Assembly (NCBI RefSeq): GCF_900129555.1
Contig: NZ_FQWC01000011.1
Coordinates: 1-64,000, forward strand
Origin: Flavobacterium defluvii
GTDB taxonomy: Bacteria > Bacteroidota > Bacteroidia > Flavobacteriales > Flavobacteriaceae
Length of the DNA: 64,000 bases
Direction of reading: 5' to 3'
A program made the position numbers and the translations under genes. Numbering within the stretch: the stretch's first letter is position 1; each line of letters opens with the position of its first letter. Shown piece by piece: positions 9,688 to 17,258 of this stretch. The notes under the pieces are model-generated. The model made no database searches, was not told where the DNA came from, and was given only the letters and a program-made list of their open reading frames with translations.

Positions 9688-10393
9688 TTAAGTATGTAAA
9701 TCCAAACCAAATGTAGAACGCAAAAGTTCAATGTTTGGATTGATTTCCAGAAGACGATTATAGCGATCCTGATCGTTGTAGCTTCTTTTCATTTGTACTT
9801 CTTCGTTTACAATTACTTCAATTGTAATGTCATGATTATGCAAATGACCTTTTAGATATCCTAATAATCCATTAACCTGACTTTCAAAATCTAATTTAGA
9901 ACCTTCATTTGGCAGTTCATAAGTAATTTTTGTTCCGTCTAAAACCGGATCATTAATAAGCAATATAGATTCCATGATCTTAAGCCCTTTTTGGCCTAAA
10001 CGCTCCGCATATTTATTCCAATATAAGAGCATGTCTGTTTCGTTAAATTCCTCTGTAGGTAAAACAGATGTTGGTTTAACATACGTTTTACTGCTTTCTT
10101 CCATTTCTTTCTTTTTGCGGATACTCGCTAAAGAAAACGCAGAAACTTTTGGTTCGCCGCCTATTTCAGCTCTTGGAATTACAGGTATTTCGGCCTTTGG
10201 AACTTCTGTCTTAGGGGTTTCAGAAACAGTATTTATAACAACAGTATTATTGTTATCATTGCCATTTTGATTGACATGAACATTTTCTGTTGTATTTGGA
10301 ATTTGGGATTTTAAATTAGGAACTTCAACAATTGAGAAGCTTCCATTTTTATAATAAGTAGGCGGAATTATGAATTGCTCAACTTTTTTTTTT
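9688..10393 (-). CDS. dnaX: DnaX tau-specific C-terminal region (reached by -1 frameshift from the gamma frame)
   Basis: This frame is open from the A10 run (10384-10393 on the minus strand) to TAA at 9688. It encodes 231 residues beginning VEQFIIPPTYYKNGS and includes FSLASIRKKKE, a segment conserved in Bacteroidota DnaX, and a C-terminal domain (NETDMLLYWNKYAERL...LRSTFGLDL). It is exactly -1 relative to the upstream dnaX frame. Joined, they give a tau-like subunit of about 588 aa. An internal ATG at 10104 could give a 138-aa fragment, but no independent start is needed. Tau binds the polymerase core and helicase in other bacteria; this role is inferred from the family. Confidence 0.85.
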
Positions 10394-11453
10394 CTCCATC
10401 AAAATTGATAGAGGCTAACTGCATCAGACATAACTCGACTAAAAGGCGTTGGTTTTGACTCAGTTTGTATTTTAAATCACAGTCGTTAGCAATGTCAATT
10501 CCTTTCAATAAAAATTCCTGAGAACATTTTTGCGATTGAACGCCATACATTTGCTGCGCTTGTTCTCCAACTTCGAGTAAAGCAATAGTCGAAGGCGTTT
10601 TGCTTACTAACAAATCTCTAAAATGAGAAGCAAGTCCGGCAATAAAATGATGTCCGTCAAAACCTTTAGAAAGAATATCGTTGTATGCAATTAAAAGCTC
10701 CGGAATTTTATTTTCGAGAATTAAATCTGTAATGTTAATGTAGGTTTCGTAATCTAAAACATTTAGATTTTCTGTTACGGCCTGACGTGTTAAATTTGTT
10801 CCGCAATATGAAACTACACGGTCAAAAATAGACAATGCATCACGCATTGCACCATCTGCTTTTTGGGCAATAATGTGCAGAGCATCATCTTCAAAATTGA
10901 TTCCCTGACTTTTAGCAACATCAGCCAAATGTTCTTTGGCATCTTTTACCGTAATTCTTTTGAAATCAAATATCTGACAGCGAGATAAAATCGTTGGAAT
11001 GATTTTATGTTTTTCTGTCGTAGCTAAAATAAAAATAGCATGTTTTGGCGGTTCTTCTAATGTTTTAAGGAAAGCATTAAAAGCGGCCGAAGACAACATA
11101 TGAACCTCGTCAATAATATATACTTTGTATTGTCCGGTTTGCGGCGGTATACGAACCTGATCGATTAGGTTACGAATATCATCAACCGAGTTGTTTGAAG
11201 CAGCATCCAGCTCAAAAACGTTAAATGCAAAATCTTCATTTGGATCGTCATACCCGGGCTGATTTATTTTTCGGGCCAAAATACGGGCGCAGGTTGTTTT
11301 ACCAACTCCACGAGGTCCTGTAAACAATAGGGCAGAAGCAAGGTGATTGCTGTCTATGGCATTCAGTAAAGTATTTGTAATGGCTTTTTGCCCCACAACA
11401 TCCTTAAATGTCTGCGGACGATATTTACGCGCCGATACTACAAATTGCTCCAT
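10368..11453 (-). CDS. dnaX: DNA polymerase III gamma subunit (DnaX clamp-loader ATPase)
   Basis: 361 aa ending EKKKLSNS when the A10 run is read in frame. The N-terminal AAA+ module shows Walker A GPRGVGKTT, Walker B IIDEVHML, sensor-1 ATTEKHKI and the SRC motif (ILSRCQIFDF). It loads the sliding clamp during replication. The Cys4 zinc module usually placed between ILARKIN and ELDAASNN is absent; only QPGYDDPNEDFAFNV is there. The full tau form continues through 9688. The divergent upstream region (11454-11659) contains no other gene. Confidence 0.95.
   Translation of the reverse strand: MEQFVVSARKYRPQTFKDVVGQKAITNTLLNAIDSNHLASALLFTGPRGVGKTTCARILARKINQPGYDDPNEDFAFNVFELDAASNNSVDDIRNLIDQVRIPPQTGQYKVYIIDEVHMLSSAAFNAFLKTLEEPPKHAIFILATTEKHKIIPTILSRCQIFDFKRITVKDAKEHLADVAKSQGINFEDDALHIIAQKADGAMRDALSIFDRVVSYCGTNLTRQAVTENLNVLDYETYINITDLILENKIPELLIAYNDILSKGFDGHHFIAGLASHFRDLLVSKTPSTIALLEVGEQAQQMYGVQSQKCSQEFLLKGIDIANDCDLKYKLSQNQRLLVELCLMQLASINFDGEKKKLSNS
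10383..10393 (-). promoter_or_regulatory. dnaX: dnaX A10 slippery sequence (programmed frameshift or transcriptional slippage)
   Basis: The coding strand reads GGAG, then ten A, then GTTG. In the zero frame the codons are GAA AAA AAA AAG, so the E. coli dnaX heptamer A AAA AAG is present in register. A -1 slip opens the 231-codon tau frame; staying in frame ends five codons later. A weak bulged hairpin (10319-10346) lies about 40 nt downstream, too far for a classical pseudoknot or stem stimulator. Confidence 0.85.
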
Positions 11454-11659
11454 ATTCTTTTTTATTCGATAGCAAATATAGAGTATAATTTAATGATTTA
11501 AAAATTTAAAAAATGAAAGATTTTTAAGTGGTTGAATAGCGCTATTTTGAGGAAATTATTTATTTGAGTTTTAAAATTTTAATTAAAGTTTTTCAAATTA
11601 AAAAAACATTATTTTAGCAATAACCAAAAACACATTTATAACCAAAATTACATTTTGAA

Positions 11660-12235
11660 ATGAAAAAAATAACCTCAAAAGTTCTTAATTTAAAACCAAT
11701 CACTTTAATTCTTTTTTTTATTATTCTTCCTTTTGTTTCATTCCTGGTTACAGGAATAATAACCTTCATTGGTATTTTTGCCAATTTTGAATTTATATTT
11801 CCATTAATTTTAATTACGCTTACCATAACCGGATTAATTTATTTTATTTGGGTTTGGGGAGTATATCATATTGAAGAAGAAAAAGAAGTCTTAGGTTATA
11901 AATATTTTAAAATTTCGTATTGGATATTGATCTCTTATGCTTTAATCAGATTCATATTAGGCTTAGAAATGGACATAACCAAAAATCCAATTTTATTAGA
12001 AAACACAACCTGGACAATTCTTGAGATTATTGGGAGTCTCTATATGTTAATTGTATTTGCTAGCTACATTTGTGTGAGTTTCTTTGTTGGTAAAAAAGTC
12101 AAATTATTGCAAAATGATGATCGTATTTCAGAGTTTTTTTATTTCGCTGCTGCCTGGTGTTTTCCTATTGGAATTCCGTTTTTGCAAGCCAAATTGTTAA
12201 AGCAAAAGACTATTTTTGATTTGATTTTAAAGTAG
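11660..12235 (+). CDS. Multi-spanning membrane protein, unknown function
   Basis: 191 aa with about four or five hydrophobic segments (residues ~15-40, 45-68, 88-105, 120-145). It has a conserved-looking C-terminal FYFAAAWCFPIGIPFLQAKL motif that recurs in uncharacterised Bacteroidota membrane proteins. It has no enzymatic motif. It leads a same-strand group of three small genes (membrane, membrane, secreted) with gaps of 51 and 14 bp. Function not recognised. Confidence 0.7.
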   Translation: MKKITSKVLNLKPITLILFFIILPFVSFLVTGIITFIGIFANFEFIFPLILITLTITGLIYFIWVWGVYHIEEEKEVLGYKYFKISYWILISYALIRFILGLEMDITKNPILLENTTWTILEIIGSLYMLIVFASYICVSFFVGKKVKLLQNDDRISEFFYFAAAWCFPIGIPFLQAKLLKQKTIFDLILK

Positions 12236-12286
12236 TATTAATTTTTGTTAATGAATCCAGATTTTAAATTTTAACTCGAAACCCTT

Positions 12287-12796
12287 ATGAAACAATACAC
12301 TTTAGAATTTAATACTTTAAATTTAAAAGTAAAAAAATCTCCACTTATAATCAGATTTATAATGTTTCTTCTTGCTTTTTCCTTTTTTACTTTTCCTTTA
12401 CTAGGAGTTATTTTTAGTGTTGCAAACGGAGCAGGAATGCAGATTGGATATTTTTTAGCAATTGGTTTGTTTGGAGTTGTAGGATTTTATCTTCTTCGAG
12501 TTTCATTATGGAATACTTATGGAGAGGAAACTATTGATTTTTTATCGAATAAAATTATTTATGAAGCCAATTATGGTTGGTTTAAAGATGCTAAAAAAGA
12601 AATAGAATTAATTCATCCTCAGTATTCGCATAAATCTGTTGGTTATGAAGAAGATAATGAAGCCGTTTTAATTATAACTTGTGAAAATGCTGAAATAGAA
12701 ACGGCTGTAAAAATGCCATTAGCTCAGATTGAGGAGTTAATTTTGATTTTACAAAACAGTAAAATGTCAGTTGGTTTAGAAACTGTTGTTTTATAA
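12287..12796 (+). CDS. Two-TM membrane protein with cytoplasmic beta domain, unknown
   Basis: 169 aa. Two adjacent hydrophobic helices (~residues 24-45 and 52-75) are followed by a soluble region (YGEETIDFLSNKIIYEANYGWFKDA) that looks like a PH-like beta fold, a layout common in small Bacteroidota membrane proteins. The next gene begins 14 bp downstream, so they are likely co-transcribed. No family name can be assigned. Confidence 0.65.
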   Translation: MKQYTLEFNTLNLKVKKSPLIIRFIMFLLAFSFFTFPLLGVIFSVANGAGMQIGYFLAIGLFGVVGFYLLRVSLWNTYGEETIDFLSNKIIYEANYGWFKDAKKEIELIHPQYSHKSVGYEEDNEAVLIITCENAEIETAVKMPLAQIEELILILQNSKMSVGLETVVL

Positions 12797-12810
12797 TATT
12801 TTAAGTAATC

Positions 12811-13305
12811 ATGAAATCTTTAAGTGTTTCAAAATCTATTGTTTTTCTCTTAATATTCTTAAGTACGGTCAAATCTATATCTCAAACCATGACAAATCAA
12901 ACCAATTTCTTGAAAATTACAAATCAATTTTCGGTAGAAGATTTTGAAAAAGTCAAGAAATTTATTTTAGGAAAAGGAAATAGAAAAACCTATCGAAACT
13001 TCGATAACAATAATCCATATTATGATTTTGGAAAATTTGAAACATATTTAGGTGCCGATATCGGACAGCAAAACATCTACAATGATCCAAAATTATCTGA
13101 TTTTAATGAATTAACGATAAAAGATGATAATCATTATTTTAAGATACTAATCGTTAGAAAAGGTGATATAAACTCTTCAAAAAAAGGCATTCAAAACGGA
13201 ATGAAGGAAAATGAAATATATTTCATTGATATTTATCAAAAAGAGTGTGATAATATATCCGGTTTGTTATTAGATTACCTGAAATCTCTAAAAGAAATAA
13301 ATTAA
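12811..13305 (+). CDS. Small secreted protein, unknown
   Basis: 164 aa with an N-terminal hydrophobic segment (SIVFLLIFLSTVKSISQ), compatible with a Sec signal peptide cut after ISQ. The mature domain is charged, with FSVEDFEKVKKFILGKGNRKTYRNFDNNNPYYDFGKFETYLG and no catalytic motif or lipobox. It is the third gene of the 11660-13305 group. Function unknown. Confidence 0.6.
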   Translation: MKSLSVSKSIVFLLIFLSTVKSISQTMTNQTNFLKITNQFSVEDFEKVKKFILGKGNRKTYRNFDNNNPYYDFGKFETYLGADIGQQNIYNDPKLSDFNELTIKDDNHYFKILIVRKGDINSSKKGIQNGMKENEIYFIDIYQKECDNISGLLLDYLKSLKEIN

Positions 13306-13417
13306 GTACTTTCTATTTTTTTACTGGGAAAAATATAAAACCCACAAGAACATCCTATAATCTTTTGGTAGTTAATCTGTTTAATTTTAAATAGTTAATT
13401 ATTAAAAGTATTATATT

Positions 13418-13897
13418 ATGAAAATTCAATCGATTTTATTAGGAACGGGGCTTGCCTTTTCTTTACTGGCTTGTACTCCTAAAGATGCAGATATCGAAAA
13501 AGCAATTAGTGAAAAATTAAGCGATACGGCAGGAGTTACAGTTACGGTGCATGAAGGTGTTGCAACTATTGTGGGAACTTGTGACGACGAAGCTTTCAAG
13601 AAAAATATTGAGAAATCAGTAAAATCAGTTAAAGGAGTGAAAACTGTTGTAAACAACTGCCAAATCCCTCAGCCAAATGTTGAACCAGCTGCGGCGGCAG
13701 TTATAATTAATTCAGATGCCGATTTGGATAAATCTGTAAGCAAAGTAGTTAAAGCTTATGATGGTGTTAGTGCAACTGTAGTAGGAGGTGTGGTCACACT
13801 TTCGGGAGAAATTAAAAGAGATCAGCTTCAGTCTTTAATTCAAAGAATACAGGAATTAAAACCTAAAAAAGTCGATAACAAATTAACTATTAAATAA
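13418..13897 (+). CDS. Lipoprotein with two BON domains
   Basis: 159 aa. The signal ends in the lipobox LLAC (Cys19), so it should be lipid-anchored. Two BON modules follow: residues ~22-75 (IEKAISEKLSDTAGVTVTVHEGVATIVG) and ~100-159 (LDKSVSKVVKAYDGVSATVVGGVVTLSGEI). BON domains are associated with envelope or phospholipid binding and osmotic-stress proteins (OsmY, DolP). The gene ends 6 bp before a BON-LysM gene, so the two probably act together at the cell envelope. Confidence 0.85.
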   Translation: MKIQSILLGTGLAFSLLACTPKDADIEKAISEKLSDTAGVTVTVHEGVATIVGTCDDEAFKKNIEKSVKSVKGVKTVVNNCQIPQPNVEPAAAAVIINSDADLDKSVSKVVKAYDGVSATVVGGVVTLSGEIKRDQLQSLIQRIQELKPKKVDNKLTIK

Positions 13898-13903
13898 ATT
13901 GTC

Positions 13904-14275
13904 ATGAGTTTAGAGGATAAATATAGAGAAGTAACTGACTTAGCCAGTGATTTACAAATAGCTGATTTGCGGGTTAGAGAGCAAAATAATGTTTTATACA
14001 TTGACGGAACAGCAAAATCTGCAGCAGACAAAGAAAAACTTTGGAACGCTTACAACAAAATTGACCCCGATTTTAGATCTGCAGATGTTGTGATGAATAT
14101 AGAAGTTGAAGAAGGTGTTTCAAGAGAATATACAGTTGAAATAGGCGATTCTCTTTCGAAAATAGGAAAGGCTTATGGAGTTTCGTGGCAGGATATATAC
14201 GAAGCCAATAAAGATATAATTACAAACCCGGATCTAATTCAGCCTGGTTGGAAATTAAAAATACCAACAGTATAA
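13904..14275 (+). CDS. BON-LysM protein, Kbp/YgaU-like
   Basis: 123 aa without a signal peptide. The N-terminal BON-like half (residues ~1-68) precedes a LysM domain (~72-121: YTVEIGDSLSKIGKAYGVSWQDIYEAN...IQPGWKLKIP). This architecture matches E. coli Kbp (YgaU), a cytoplasmic potassium-binding protein. Assignment rests on architecture, not on known potassium ligands. It is in an operon with the BON lipoprotein and ends at a strong terminator. Confidence 0.8.
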   Translation: MSLEDKYREVTDLASDLQIADLRVREQNNVLYIDGTAKSAADKEKLWNAYNKIDPDFRSADVVMNIEVEEGVSREYTVEIGDSLSKIGKAYGVSWQDIYEANKDIITNPDLIQPGWKLKIPTV

Positions 14276-14278
14276 TTA

Positions 14279-14310
14279 TAAAAAGTTCGTCTATGACGAG
14301 CTTTTTTATT
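14279..14310 (+). terminator. Rho-independent terminator after the BON-LysM gene
   Basis: AAAAGTTCGTC - loop TATG - GACGAGCTTTTTT forms an 11-bp stem (one G-U type pair) followed by a T run, 4 nt after the stop codon. Confidence 0.85.
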
Positions 14311-14324
14311 TTTTAACCGCAATT

Positions 14325-14338
14325 CCGATAGCTATCGG
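14325..14338. repeat. Perfect 14-bp palindrome CCGATAGCTATCGG
   Basis: Self-complementary sequence in the intergenic space between the BON-LysM terminator and the parDE module. It has the look of a dispersed palindromic unit; only one copy was seen in this window. Confidence 0.6.
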
Positions 14339-14367
14339 GAGCAAAGTTTTACGCAAGGTTCACAAAG

Positions 14368-14391
14368 TCATTGCGAGGAACGAAGCAATCT
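14368..14391 (+). repeat. Dispersed repeat, copy 1 (upstream of parDE)
   Basis: Contains TTGCGAGGAACGAAGCAATC within a 24-bp stretch that is repeated without change at 15004-15027 in the same orientation. The two copies bracket the toxin-antitoxin genes. Confidence 0.85.
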
Positions 14392-14424
14392 TCCGTAGAA
14401 ATTCAACAAAGATTTTTATAAATA

Positions 14425-14446
14425 TTACCAATTTTTGGTAACTTTG
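14425..14446 (+). promoter_or_regulatory. parDE promoter with overlapping palindromic operator
   Basis: The inverted repeat TTACCAA-TTT-TTGGTAA (14425-14441) overlaps a -7 element TAACTTTG (14439-14446) 18 bp before the parD ATG. Type II antitoxins of the ribbon-helix-helix class bind such palindromes to repress their own operon. The site is seen; ParD binding is inference. Confidence 0.65.
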
Positions 14447-14464
14447 TATTCTTAAACAAAAGTT

Positions 14465-14713
14465 ATGGGAAGAAATACTTCTATATCATTAGGAAATCAC
14501 TTTGAAAATTTCATTGAAAGTAGTCTTTCTGAAGGAAGATACAAGAATGCTAGCGAAGTGGTAAGAGCAGGATTGCGTCTTTTGGAAGAAGAGGAAAATA
14601 AATTGCTTGTTTTAAAAAAAGCAGTTCAGGATGGATTGAATAGTGGCCGAGCTGAAAACTTCGATCCTAAAAAACAGCTTGAATTTTTAAAAGCAAAGAG
14701 AAAAAATGGCTAA
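14465..14713 (+). CDS. parD: ParD-family antitoxin
   Basis: 82 aa. The N-terminal ribbon-helix-helix DNA-binding fold reads NTSISLGNHFENFIESSLSEGRYKNASEVVRAGLRLLEEEE, very close to the ParD/CopG family. The C-terminal tail (LNSGRAENFDPKKQLEFLKAKR) would wrap the toxin. The ORF overlaps the toxin start by 8 bp, indicating translational coupling. It probably neutralises ParE and represses the operon through the palindrome upstream. Confidence 0.9.
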   Translation: MGRNTSISLGNHFENFIESSLSEGRYKNASEVVRAGLRLLEEEENKLLVLKKAVQDGLNSGRAENFDPKKQLEFLKAKRKNG

Positions 14714-14999
14714 ATATCATTTGACCAATAAAGCAGTTGAAGATTTAGCAGATATTTGGAATTATACATTTGATGAATGGTCAGAAAATCAGGCAGACAA
14801 ATATTATCTTTTACTTTTAAGTTCTTGCCAGGAAGCTGCCGAAAATCCCAATCTTGGAAAAAAATATGATAATATAACAGAGAAGCTATTAGGATATAAA
14901 TCTAATGAACATATTCTCTTTTATCAGATTATTTCAAAAGATGAAATAGAGATAATTAGAATCCTTCACAGAAGAATGGATTTGAAAAGTAAGTTTTAA
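14706..14999 (+). CDS. parE: ParE/RelE-superfamily toxin
   Basis: 97 aa with the ParE pattern: YHLTNKAVEDLADIWNYTFDEWSENQADKYY helical hairpin, then beta strands ending IIRILHRRMD. ParE toxins inhibit DNA gyrase; relatives in the same fold are ribonucleases, so the target is not proven. It is coupled to parD with an 8-bp overlap. The module is flanked by direct repeats at 14368 and 15004. Confidence 0.88.
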   Translation: MAKYHLTNKAVEDLADIWNYTFDEWSENQADKYYLLLLSSCQEAAENPNLGKKYDNITEKLLGYKSNEHILFYQIISKDEIEIIRILHRRMDLKSKF

Positions 15000-15003
15000 T
15001 TAA

Positions 15004-15027
15004 TCATTGCGAGGAACGAAGCAATCT
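15004..15027 (+). repeat. Dispersed repeat, copy 2 (downstream of parDE)
   Basis: Same 24-bp sequence and orientation as at 14368-14391. The next ~25 bp are also similar (…AGATTCGATAAAGATTTA versus …AAATTCAACAAAGATTTT), so the repeat unit is nearer 50 bp. Confidence 0.85.
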
Positions 15028-15062
15028 CAGCTAGAGATTCGATAAAGATTTACCACATTTTA

Positions 15063-15149
15063 TGTCATTTCGACGAAGGAGAAATCGCACGCGTAATTCG
15101 ACAAAGATTGACGACAGCTGTGTTACATTTCTATTCCGTCGAAATGACA
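15063..15149. repeat. Intergenic palindromic element with 13-bp perfect arms
   Basis: TGTCATTTCGACG at 15063-15075 is the exact inverse of CGTCGAAATGACA at 15137-15149, with about 61 bp between. It lies between parE and a convergent small gene. Confidence 0.75.
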
Positions 15150-15172
15150 AAATTGGATGTAATCATTATTAA

Positions 15173-15466
15173 TTACCTTCCCCTAATACTTAAATCAAAT
15201 AAAAATTTGGCAGTTTCCTGATCTGAGTCGGCGGAAAAACCTGCTACATAAACTCCTTTTTTACCGTTTACGGACTTAATTCCGTATACAACTGCCTCAT
15301 CGCCAGGGTCAGATTCCCCTTCGTATCGATACACATGAACAATTTCAAATTTCTCAGGATTTTTTTTAATCATGTCAGCATTTCGATTAAAATCACATGT
15401 AAATCCTTTCTCATTCAATTGATCTAAAGCCTTTGAAACAGTTGCGTAATGATACATTCTTTTCAT
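15173..15466 (-). CDS. Small conserved Bacteroidota protein, unknown function
   Basis: 97 aa, soluble, with KALDQLNEKGFTCDFNRNADMI and VHVYRYEGESDPGDEAVVYGI. It resembles short Bacteroidota proteins that are sometimes labelled phosphoribosylpyrophosphate synthetase, although it has no PRPP-binding loop. Start may be Met1 or Met4 (MYHYATVSKALDQL). It stands alone on the minus strand. The label should be treated as hypothetical. Confidence 0.6.
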   Translation of the reverse strand: MKRMYHYATVSKALDQLNEKGFTCDFNRNADMIKKNPEKFEIVHVYRYEGESDPGDEAVVYGIKSVNGKKGVYVAGFSADSDQETAKFLFDLSIRGR

Positions 15467-15582
15467 GATAGACTAATTTAAAAATTATGGAATTTTAAAG
15501 ATAACTATTTTAAAATTAAAAAGTTACGAAAACTAAACGAAAAACAGAAATTTAAAATTATTATTCTTAGTCGATAAAGTGT

Positions 15583-15590
15583 TACTTTTG
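15583..15590 (+). promoter_or_regulatory. rnpB promoter -7 element (TACTTTTG)
   Basis: Exact TAnnTTTG match 4-5 nt before the first paired base of the RNase P RNA, with a near-consensus TTA 19 nt upstream. Transcription should start near 15595. Confidence 0.7.
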
Positions 15591-15591
15591 C

Positions 15592-15912
15592 AGCGCAGAC
15601 CGCCTTATCGCCGTTCCAATTAGGGAGGGAGGAAAGTCCGGACACCACAGAGAAGCATAGCGGGTAACGCCCGTCGGTTCTCTCGTTTTTTGGAACGAGA
15701 GGATTAGGACAAGTGCAGCAGAAAGTATGTACAGGTAAGGCTGTAGTGAAACCAGGTAAACTCTATGCGGTGAAATACCAAGTATATCAGCATTTAAGGG
15801 CTTCTCGTCCGTTGTTGAAGGGTAGGTAGCTTGAGTTCCGGAGTAATTCGGAATCTAGATAAATGATAAGGCCTCGATTTATCGGGGACAGAATCCGGCT
15901 TATAGGTCTGCT
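15592..15912 (+). ncRNA. rnpB: RNase P RNA (bacterial class A)
   Basis: It contains the universal core: GAGGAAAGTCCGGAC near 15631, the ACAGAAAGTATGTACAG-type region (CAGAAAGTATGTACAGGTAAGGCTG) followed by TAGTGAAACCAGGTAAACTC, and the 3' GACAGAATCCGGCTTAT near 15888. The ends pair as P1: GCAGACC (15595-15601) with GGTCTGC (15905-15911), followed by a T run that should end transcription. It is the catalytic RNA that matures tRNA 5' ends. Confidence 0.96.
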
Positions 15913-15949
15913 TTTTTTATATATTTGTGAAACTAACTAAAACCATTTC

Positions 15950-17200
15950 ATGAATATTTCAACTCCAAATCCTTCTTCAAAAACAAAAAAAAGTATTTTT
16001 CACGCCGTAATTACCAATCTTACTTTTTGGGTTTTGATTGCCATTATTGCCGGTGTTTTACTTGGACATTTTTCCCCGGATAATGGAGTGAAAATGAAAA
16101 TTGTAGGCGAAAGATTTGTTGATATTATAAAATTATTTATTGGGCCAATTATTTTCCTGACGATTGTTTTGGGAATTTCGGGAATGGGTAATCTTAAAAA
16201 AGTAGGCCGAATTGGCGTAAAAGCTTTAGCATATTTTGAAGTAGTTTCGACAGTTGCATTAGCAATAGGTGTAGCAGTTGCATATTTATTTCAACCAGGA
16301 AAAATTGACAAATCAGGATTAACTCTTGGGGATGCAAGCCAGTATACAAACGGAAGCGCTAAGGATTTTTCATGGCTTCAGTTTTTCTTTTCCAATTTTA
16401 CACTGCAGGTTTTACTGGCAGCAATTATCTGCGGAATCGCTTTGAATTTTTATCAAAAAAGAGAACAGACTATTTTAGTTTTAGAACGAATTTCAAAAGT
16501 TGTTTTTACTTGTTTAAAATACGTTATGTATCTCGCACCAATTGGGGCTTTTGGCGGAATGGCTTATACAATAGGAAAGTTTGGATTAGCAACTTTAATT
16601 CCACTGGGTAAATTAATGCTTTGTGTTTACCTCACAATGGCATTGTTTGTTTTTTTAATTTTAGGAACAATTCTTCGATATTATAAAATAAGTATTCTTT
16701 CCATTTTAAAATATATAAAAGAAGAACTTTTGCTGGTTTTAGGAACTTCATCTTCAGAGGCCGCTCTACCAAGTATTATGGTAAAACTCGAAAGAATGGG
16801 CTGTAGTAAATCGGTAGTAGGATTGGTAATTCCGACAGGGTATTCGTTTAATCTCGACGGAACTTCAATTTATTTGTCAATGTCGGTTATATTTCTGGCG
16901 CAATTATATGATGTGCATTTGAGTTTTTTCGAAATTTTAACAGTAATTGGAATTTTGATGATCACTTCCAAAGGTGCTGCGGGTGTTACAGGAAGCGGAT
17001 TTATTGTCCTCGCATCAACTTTAACGGCGCTGCATAAAATTCCTGTAGAGGGCCTGGCTTTTTTGTTAGGAGTTGATAAATTTATGAGCGAAGCGAGAGC
17101 CATTACAAACTTAATTGGAAACACAGTCGCAACAATAATAATTTCGAAAACAGAACATGATTTTACGGAATTGGATTTAAATCCTGTTTTGGAAGAGTAA
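15950..17200 (+). CDS. dctA: C4-dicarboxylate:cation symporter (DctA-like, DAACS family)
   Basis: 416 aa with about eight membrane helices plus re-entrant hairpins. Diagnostic family sequences are LVLGTSSSEAALPSIM (serine-rich HP1 tip) and VVGLVIPTGYSFNLDGTSIYLSM, which match DctA. ITSKGAAGVTGSGFIVLA forms HP2. It should import succinate, fumarate or malate in exchange for a cation gradient. It stands alone, 38 bp after the rnpB T run. Aspartate/glutamate relatives exist, so the substrate is inferred. Confidence 0.9.
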   Translation: MNISTPNPSSKTKKSIFHAVITNLTFWVLIAIIAGVLLGHFSPDNGVKMKIVGERFVDIIKLFIGPIIFLTIVLGISGMGNLKKVGRIGVKALAYFEVVSTVALAIGVAVAYLFQPGKIDKSGLTLGDASQYTNGSAKDFSWLQFFFSNFTLQVLLAAIICGIALNFYQKREQTILVLERISKVVFTCLKYVMYLAPIGAFGGMAYTIGKFGLATLIPLGKLMLCVYLTMALFVFLILGTILRYYKISILSILKYIKEELLLVLGTSSSEAALPSIMVKLERMGCSKSVVGLVIPTGYSFNLDGTSIYLSMSVIFLAQLYDVHLSFFEILTVIGILMITSKGAAGVTGSGFIVLASTLTALHKIPVEGLAFLLGVDKFMSEARAITNLIGNTVATIIISKTEHDFTELDLNPVLEE

Positions 17201-17258
17201 TAATAGCACGCGGAATAAACGGATTAACTTTTGCGAAAGCGAAAGAGCATACGTTGTG

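Noticed and set aside
9688..10104. Independent 138-aa gene next to dnaX
   Set aside because: The frame is open upstream to the A10 run and carries conserved tau sequence before the internal ATG, so it is better read as part of dnaX.
9974..10270. 98-codon frame on the plus strand inside the dnaX tau region
   Set aside because: The minus strand there is the continuous tau frame after the slippery site; the plus frame is a shadow.
15592..15912. tmRNA instead of RNase P RNA
   Set aside because: The GAGGAAAGTCCGGAC and ACAGAATCCGGCTTAT cores are RNase P hallmarks, and no tag-peptide frame or tRNA-like 3' end is present.
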